DNA of 64,000 bases from JTS-AC122 sp050246015 (lineage in GTDB: Bacteria; Planctomycetota; Phycisphaerae; Phycisphaerales; UBA1924): positions 1 through 64,000 of the forward strand of contig JBFWWU010000015.1 in the NCBI GenBank assembly GCA_050246015.1, given 5' to 3'. A model generated the notes under the pieces. It saw only the letters and a program-made list of their open reading frames with translations, did no database searches and was not told the DNA's origin. Position 1 is the stretch's first letter; the number at the start of each line of letters is the position of its first letter. A program made the position numbers and the translations under genes. This document shows positions 59,226-64,000 of the stretch, in pieces.

Positions 59226-60272
59226 TTACTTCGACGGCCGCTGCTCGTCGTACAGAGCACCCAGCACCATTGACAGCCGGTTCTGACCATACTCCTTGAG
59301 CGCGTCCACGGACATCTTCGTCACTTCGTCCCTGCTCTTTCCGGCCGCCACCGCTTCGCGGACGGCCTTGCGCATCGTCTCGAAGTAGTCGATCTGTCCT
59401 TCCAGCCCCTTTTTGTCGGTGACATCACCGTGACCGGGAATCACGACCGTCTTGTCGTCGCACAGCGCCAGGGCCTTCCTGCATGAATCCATCCATCCGT
59501 CCGAGTTCGATCCCGCCGAGACATCCATGAACGGATGGATCTTGTGGAACAGCAGGTCCCCCATGTGCACGATGTTGAGCGACGGCACCCGAACGACGGC
59601 GTCGTTGTCCGTGTGCCCGGACCCGTAGTGCCGCAGTTCGATGACCAACTCGCCGATCTTCGCCTCATGCTCGGTCGCGAATGAGCGCGTGGGCACGTAG
59701 TGGGCCGCGTCGAACATGTCGGGGTGGTCGGCCAGTTTCGTGGCGTCCGCCAGCATTTCCTTCGCGCCAGGCTTGTCGGATTGCGCGAGTTGCGCCGCGT
59801 GCCCCTTCACCGACTGCCGGCATCGATCCACCTGAGATTCAATCCGCGGCCTAGCCTTCTCCTGCGCGAGCACCGGCACATCCGGCAGGAATCCGATGTT
59901 TCCACCGGAGTGGTCCATGTGATGATGCGTGTTGATCACCAGCGAGAGCGAGTGCTTCGTGTCCGTGACCAGCGCTTGAGCCTCGCGGCGGAGCCCGCCG
60001 GCGAACGCGGCGAACTTGGTGTCCACGAGCAGCAACTCCCCCTTCGACGCCACCACCAGCGAGTTGCCCCCTTCGCCGATCCCGACCCAGGCGCTGGGAG
60101 CAACCTGTTTCCACTCGAAATAGGTTCCCGCGCGCCGGGTGATCCCGGGGCGGGCGCCGGACCGGCCCAACCCCCCCAGCCCCCCGCGCCCAGCCGCCCG
60201 CGCGCCGCCGGCCAGCGCGCCCATCGCCAAGATCGAGGTCAACGTGGAAAACTCACGACGTGTGATGGACAT
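59226..60272 (-). CDS. Tat-exported MBL fold hydrolase
   Basis: A 348-residue metallo-beta-lactamase-fold protein. The N-terminus SITRREFSTLTSILAMGALA is a twin-arginine (Tat) signal, so it is exported folded. The zinc motif is NTHHHMDHSGG (HxHxDH), with GSGHTDND and VVIPGHGDVTD as later ligands. Members of this group hydrolyse lactams, lactones or thioesters; some are part of quinoprotein relays. The substrate is unknown. GGAGG precedes the ATG. It diverges from the ferredoxin gene. Confidence 0.83.
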   Translation of the reverse strand: MSITRREFSTLTSILAMGALAGGARAAGRGGLGGLGRSGARPGITRRAGTYFEWKQVAPSAWVGIGEGGNSLVVASKGELLLVDTKFAAFAGGLRREAQALVTDTKHSLSLVINTHHHMDHSGGNIGFLPDVPVLAQEKARPRIESQVDRCRQSVKGHAAQLAQSDKPGAKEMLADATKLADHPDMFDAAHYVPTRSFATEHEAKIGELVIELRHYGSGHTDNDAVVRVPSLNIVHMGDLLFHKIHPFMDVSAGSNSDGWMDSCRKALALCDDKTVVIPGHGDVTDKKGLEGQIDYFETMRKAVREAVAAGKSRDEVTKMSVDALKEYGQNRLSMVLGALYDEQRPSK

Positions 60273-60370
60273 GCGGCCTCCGGTGCGCGTTCGCGCGTGA
60301 GTTCAAGTGTACCGCCACGGGTGTGGCGGAAATTGGGCAACCCTTCCGGCAGGCAAAACACTGGGCCCGC

Positions 60371-60376
60371 TACTAT
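60371..60376 (+). promoter_or_regulatory. -10-like element for ferredoxin-iscX unit
   Basis: TACTAT lies 34 bases before ATG 60411, leaving a leader that carries GGAG. No good -35 box is visible. Confidence 0.35.
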
Positions 60377-60410
60377 TGAACGATTCCAAGTCTCATACTG
60401 CGGAGTACCG

Positions 60411-60803
60411 ATGCACGTCAAACCAATCGATCCTGCTTTGGCAACGATTCCCGTCACGTTCGTGCTCGAGGATCCCAGGAGCCTCACCGGCACAGACCAG
60501 CGCGAGCACATCGTCATGGCGGGCATCGGGCAGAACCTGCTCGAGGTGGCCCTTCTGGCCGACATCAACGTTGAGCACGCCTGCGGGGGGGTGTGCGCCT
60601 GCTCGACGTGCCATGTGTACATCGAAGATGGGTCCCGGTGCCTGAGCGAATCCACGGAAGCCGAGGAAGACCGGGTCGAGGAAGCGCCCGGACTGCAGCG
60701 CAACAGCCGACTTTCCTGCCAGTGCATCATCCAAAGGAGCGGCCCGATCAAGTTGCGAGTGCCGTCCTGGAACCGCAACGCCGTCAAGGAAGAAGCGCAC
60801 TAG
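60411..60803 (+). CDS. fdx: 2Fe-2S ferredoxin, Isc/adrenodoxin type
   Basis: A 130-residue ferredoxin of the Isc/adrenodoxin type that binds one 2Fe-2S cluster and supplies electrons for cluster assembly or other reductions. Cluster ligands are three cysteines in CGGVCACSTC (first, third or fourth position set C-x5-C-x2-C) and a later Cys in SRLSCQCII. GGAG lies 6 bases before ATG 60411. iscX follows 33 bases downstream, which links it to iron-sulfur cluster formation. Confidence 0.88.
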   Translation: MHVKPIDPALATIPVTFVLEDPRSLTGTDQREHIVMAGIGQNLLEVALLADINVEHACGGVCACSTCHVYIEDGSRCLSESTEAEEDRVEEAPGLQRNSRLSCQCIIQRSGPIKLRVPSWNRNAVKEEAH

Positions 60804-60836
60804 ACCGGACGGATTCTTGCCCGCGCCGGGAGCGAC

Positions 60837-61064
60837 ATGAGTAATCCCAAGGACACAATCGGCTGGCTCGACGTGCAGCGCATCGCCGAGGAACTCGCCG
60901 ATCGTCATCCGGGAGTGAACCCCTTCTCGGTGAAGTTCGTCGAACTACGCCGGATGGTCGAAGCGCTTCCCGGCTTCGCGGAGCAGCCCGGGCACCCCGT
61001 CAACGAAAAAATCCTCGAGACGATCCAGATGCTCTGGAGCGGCGAAGCGACGCTGGAAGACTGA
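60837..61064 (+). CDS. iscX: Fe-S assembly protein IscX
   Basis: A 75-residue helical IscX (YfhJ) protein. IGWLDVQRIAEELADRHPGV matches the N-terminal helix of IscX, and PVNEKILETIQMLW the C-terminal helix. IscX binds the cysteine desulfurase IscS and modulates sulfur transfer. It lies right after the ferredoxin gene, as in the end of the isc operon, but iscS, iscU and hscBA are not in the window. Confidence 0.9.
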   Translation: MSNPKDTIGWLDVQRIAEELADRHPGVNPFSVKFVELRRMVEALPGFAEQPGHPVNEKILETIQMLWSGEATLED

Positions 61065-61098
61065 ACAGCACGAGCCACGATCGGTGACACATCGTGGG

Positions 61099-61659
61099 TC
61101 ACTCGGCGTTCGGTCGAGTTTCGCGCAGCCTTTGTTCGATCTCATCAACCCAGGCGCGGCGCATGCGCACGTCCATCTCGCCGTGGCGCGTCATCAGTTC
61201 GCTGAAGGGGTCGTGTTCGTTGCCGTGCTCGCGCTCCCACGATTCGACGCAGGCGAGCACCTGCGTGAGGGCATCGCGAGCCGCCTTCACCCAGGCCTCG
61301 CGCTGCTTCGCCGGCAACATCCCCAGGAACCTCGCCCGTGACCGCAGGGGATCATGCACGACCGTCACCACGTCTGATGACATGGGGGGCCCGATCCAGG
61401 ACCGCAGCGCGGATCGGCCGCCGGCGGTGATCGAATACACGCGCCGCTTTCGGCTATCGCGAGCGTCGGCGGCGGAACGCAGGAGCCGACGCTTTTCAAG
61501 TCGCTGCATGAGGGGATAGATCGCGCCCGCGCTGGCGCTCCATTGACTCGAGGGCGATCCGCGGAGTTCCTGCCTGATGTCGTAGGCGGAGCAGGGCCCG
61601 ATCTGCCACACCAGTCCCAGAACGAAGCACTCAAGTTCGCTGAAGCGGTCCCGTGTCAT
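61099..61659 (-). CDS. PadR family transcriptional regulator
   Basis: A 186-residue winged-helix regulator. The N-terminal domain (about 6-85) has ELECFVLGLVWQIGPCSAYDI, a recognition helix in SAGAIYPLMQRLEKRRLL, and RVYSITAGGRSALRSW in the wing; the C-terminal part is the helical dimerisation and ligand domain. It is divergent from the S41 protease gene, with an exact dyad in the spacer (61713-61731), so it is expected to repress itself and the protease. ATG 61659 has no strong ribosome-binding site. Confidence 0.85.
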   Translation of the reverse strand: MTRDRFSELECFVLGLVWQIGPCSAYDIRQELRGSPSSQWSASAGAIYPLMQRLEKRRLLRSAADARDSRKRRVYSITAGGRSALRSWIGPPMSSDVVTVVHDPLRSRARFLGMLPAKQREAWVKAARDALTQVLACVESWEREHGNEHDPFSELMTRHGEMDVRMRRAWVDEIEQRLRETRPNAE

Positions 61660-61712
61660 GCGAGCCAAAGCGTACCCGGAATCGTGAAACCCGCGCGCCC
61701 CGACCCCGTACA

Positions 61713-61731
61713 ATAGTACGAATCGTACTAT
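61713..61731. promoter_or_regulatory. perfect palindrome, candidate PadR operator
   Basis: ATAGTACGAATCGTACTAT: 8-bp arms around a 3-base centre, between divergent padR-like and S41 genes. It overlaps TACTAT, which can serve as a -10 box on both strands, so a bound regulator would block both promoters. Confidence 0.65.
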
Positions 61732-61765
61732 ACGCTGGCTCGATGCACCGTGAAAGGAGTTGCCG

Positions 61766-63094
61766 ATGAACACGCCGCACCATACCGGCCGCCGCGCTTC
61801 AGCCTTGATCCTGTCCGCCATGGTTTTGACCGGGGCGCTCGGCGTGCCACCGTCGCTGCGGTACCAGCCGGAGAATGAGCAGCGCCCGGACAGCGTGCAG
61901 GCGCGGTGCGCCCGGGCGTTCATCGCGATGGTCAACAGCCCGGACGCGGAAGCCGTCAAGGCGTTCGAGAACGAGTTTGCGTCGGCGAAGCGGCGTGCCG
62001 CGGTGAAACCGGAGGAGCGAGCGAGGCGGATCAAGGGGCTGCACGACGAGTGGGGGGGTGCGGCGATCGCCAAGGTCGTTTCGTCGAGCGAAGCGGGCAT
62101 CACCTTGCATGTCAGGACCGAGCGGATGGGACTGCTCGAAACCGAGTTTCGCTTCGATCCGGCGGAGCCCGGCAGGCTGGAAGCCGTGCTCATCCAGACT
62201 GCCCATGAGAGCGCGGCGCTGACTCCCGAGGCGCGGCGCTCCACGGTCGAGGGGGCGGCCAAGGCGCTGGAAGATGCCTACGTCTTCCCGGAGGTGGCGC
62301 GGAGAATGGCCGAGATGGCGAGGGCGAAGTTGAGCGCGGGGGACTACGACTCCGTCGCCGACGAGGCCGCCCTGGCGCGGCGACTGACCGAGGACTTCCA
62401 GTCGATCAGCCGGGATAAGCATCTCCGCGTCGCGGCGGTCCCGGTCAGCCCCGGCGAGAATGGAGACGGGATGCCGTCGCGCGACGAGATGCGAGCCCGC
62501 AACTACGGATTCCGTAAGGCCGAGATCCTCGACGGCAACATCGGGTACTGCCGGTTCGACGTGTTCGTTGACGACGAGGAGGCGAAGCAGACCGCCGCCG
62601 CGGCCCTGGCGTTCCTGGCCCACTGCGACTCGATCATCTTCGACCTCCGTTACAACGGGGGCGGGAGCCCCGAGATGATCCGCTTCATCACCAGTTACTT
62701 CTTCGACGAGCCCACCCACCTCAACAGCATGATCGATCGCGAAGGGAAGGTCGTCGAGGAGTTCTGGACGCTCAAGGACGTGCCGGGCCCGCGCTTCCGT
62801 GCCGACCTGCCTGTCTACGTTCTCACCAGTGCCCGCACGTTCTCGGGCGCGGAAGAGTTCTCGTACAACCTCAAGAACCTCAAGCGTGCCACGATCATCG
62901 GCGAAACCACGGGCGGCGGGGCGCACCCGGTCCGGGGCGAACGGCTGAATGATCGCTTTGTCATCCGCGTGCCGTATATGCGAGCGAACAACCCCATCAG
63001 CAAGACGAACTGGGAGGGCGTGGGGGTCGAGCCGGATATCAAGGTCTCTGCTGACGAGGCGCTCGATCGTGCCATTGAATCGGTTCGCAAGTAG
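61766..63094 (+). CDS. exported S41 family peptidase
   Basis: A 442-residue serine protease with a signal-like N-terminus (residues about 10-32). A helical lobe (about 35-190) with ALEDAYVFPEVARRM precedes the tail-specific protease core: IFDLRYNGGGSPEMIRFI, TSARTFSGAEEFSYNL (catalytic Ser) and GETTGGGAHP. It lacks a PDZ domain, unlike the CtpA-type enzyme at 25.2-27.4 kb. ATG 61766 has AAAGGAG 7 bases upstream. Under likely PadR control through the dyad upstream. The natural substrate is unknown. Confidence 0.87.
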   Translation: MNTPHHTGRRASALILSAMVLTGALGVPPSLRYQPENEQRPDSVQARCARAFIAMVNSPDAEAVKAFENEFASAKRRAAVKPEERARRIKGLHDEWGGAAIAKVVSSSEAGITLHVRTERMGLLETEFRFDPAEPGRLEAVLIQTAHESAALTPEARRSTVEGAAKALEDAYVFPEVARRMAEMARAKLSAGDYDSVADEAALARRLTEDFQSISRDKHLRVAAVPVSPGENGDGMPSRDEMRARNYGFRKAEILDGNIGYCRFDVFVDDEEAKQTAAAALAFLAHCDSIIFDLRYNGGGSPEMIRFITSYFFDEPTHLNSMIDREGKVVEEFWTLKDVPGPRFRADLPVYVLTSARTFSGAEEFSYNLKNLKRATIIGETTGGGAHPVRGERLNDRFVIRVPYMRANNPISKTNWEGVGVEPDIKVSADEALDRAIESVRK

Positions 63095-63126
63095 CGGCGC
63101 GGCAACCGAGCCGGCCCCTCATTCCG

Positions 63127-63969
63127 GTGGCGCGTTTTCTCACCCGGCGGCGGCATCCTCGACTTCGCTTTGCGCTAGCCTTGTTGATGCGCGAGCGCGG
63201 GTCGCGCGTCCCCATCATCGCCGCGATGGTCGCCAACTTCTGCGTCGCCGCCGCGAAGTTCGTCGCCGCGGGGATCACCGGCAGTTCGGCCATGATCTCC
63301 GAGGGGATCCATTCTCTCGCGGATTCCGGGGACAGCACGCTGTTGCTCATCGGGCATCGGCTCAGCCGCCGACCCCCCGATCAGGACCATCCGTTCGGGC
63401 ACGGCAAGGAGCTCTATGTCTGGGCCCATGTCGTCGCGGTGCTCATTTTCGCCGTCGGCGCCGGCATGTCACTGTACGAGGGCATCGAGCACATCCGGCG
63501 TCCCAGTCCGTTGCAGCGCCCGGTCTGGAGCTACAGCGTGCTGGGCGTCGCCTTTGTCTTCGAGATCGTCTCGTGGGTGTTCGCGTACCGGGAGTTTCGG
63601 CACACGATGCACGGCCGAACCTTCTGGGAATCCATCCAGAGCGCCGTCGATCCGTCCAGTGTTGCCGTCCTCCTGGAAGACTCGGCGGCGCTGGTGGGGC
63701 TGGTTCTCGCCGCCGCGGGTACGGCCCTGACTCATGTGACCGGTCAACCGATCTGGGACGGCGGCGCATCGGTGCTCATCGGTCTGCTGCTCGCGGGCGT
63801 CGCGGTCATTCTGATTACCGTCAGCCGGCGTCTGCTCATTGGTCAGGCCGCCGACCGCGAGACGATCGACCGCGTCAAGCGGATCGTGCTGGAAGTACCC
63901 GCAAGCATCGCCTTGCTGCGGAGTCGGCACTTCGCGCACCCGCCCCTGCATCCGGACGACCGCGAATGA
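63127..63969 (+). CDS. cation diffusion facilitator (CDF) family transporter
   Basis: A 280-residue metal/proton antiporter of the CDF family, inner membrane. The first metal-site helix is SSAMISEGIHSLADSGDSTL, followed by DHPFGHGKELYVWA, a typical loop of the family. Six hydrophobic segments can be seen (about 29-50, 56-77, 93-112, 130-150, 185-205, 213-235). The cytoplasmic C-terminal domain is nearly absent: after EVPASIALLRSRHFAHPPLHP the protein stops, perhaps through a frameshift. GTG 63127 is provisional; ATG 63187 would lose the 20-residue basic lead. Confidence 0.8.
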   Translation: MARFLTRRRHPRLRFALALLMRERGSRVPIIAAMVANFCVAAAKFVAAGITGSSAMISEGIHSLADSGDSTLLLIGHRLSRRPPDQDHPFGHGKELYVWAHVVAVLIFAVGAGMSLYEGIEHIRRPSPLQRPVWSYSVLGVAFVFEIVSWVFAYREFRHTMHGRTFWESIQSAVDPSSVAVLLEDSAALVGLVLAAAGTALTHVTGQPIWDGGASVLIGLLLAGVAVILITVSRRLLIGQAADRETIDRVKRIVLEVPASIALLRSRHFAHPPLHPDDRE

Positions 63970-64000
63970 CTCATCTGTCTTGCGCGGACGCACACGTCGA

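Noticed and set aside
1..64000. tRNA, rRNA, tmRNA, SRP RNA or CRISPR arrays
   Set aside because: No tRNA T-loop-plus-acceptor layout, rRNA core motif or evenly spaced direct repeats were found on either strand by eye; a covariance-model scan would settle small RNAs.

Overview
The window is high-GC DNA from a Gram-negative planctomycete, most probably of the class Phycisphaerae. Three things point there. Four secreted proteins end in a dockerin-like 'SQDFFDFL' double repeat with a terminal cysteine (the 'GC-type dockerin' anchor). Two exported proteins end in a VPAP-type PEP-CTERM-like tail. Lipopolysaccharide genes are present (waaA, gmhA, a giant LptC/LptA-like protein). I found no rRNA, tRNA, CRISPR array, integrase or insertion sequence; this looks like chromosomal core and accessory DNA.

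Layout. 1-8.1 kb: PTS EIIA, KDO transferase (waaA) with long in-frame G tracts, a large lipoprotein, GNAT and FMN-reductase enzymes, a small membrane protein, a QueC homologue with an altered PP-loop, and a helical lipoprotein. 8.2-21.1 kb: FtsX-type permease, large dockerin protein, PEP-CTERM-like protein, LPS-transport-like giant, RRM protein, redoxin/cytochrome c/monooxygenase fusion, moaE-moaD. 21.3-32.7 kb: FAD amino-acid dehydrogenase, dapA, histidine kinase, S41 protease, PD40 protein, RimK-type ATP-grasp ligase, MBL hydrolase, gmhA. 32.8-45.2 kb: three more dockerin proteins, an M20 peptidase, a zinc-ribbon membrane protein, a nucleotide-sugar epimerase with a histone-like tail and a secretin. 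45.7-50.3 kb: Gfo/Idh/MocA oxidoreductase, sugar isomerase-like protein, NagB/PIG-L fusion and Gdx-type SMR exporter. 51.0-55.4 kb: an ebo-type metabolite-traffic operon (eboD, a small gene, eboB, eboE, eboC). 55.7-64 kb: rplQ, two tiny lipoproteins between strong terminators, adk, a pair of unknown proteins sharing a Gly-His motif, MBL hydrolase, ferredoxin-iscX, PadR regulator facing an S41 protease across a perfect dyad, and a CDF transporter.

The most promising systems are the ebo cluster (with a 100-residue protein where eboA is usually found and no eboF), the adjacent pair at 57.9-59.1 kb sharing an SGxGHAIGH motif, and the waaA gene with slippage-prone G8 repeats. A genome-scale signal also emerges: about ten genes lack a Shine-Dalgarno sequence and instead have a -10-like hexamer ending 4-8 bases before the start codon, as expected for leaderless mRNAs.
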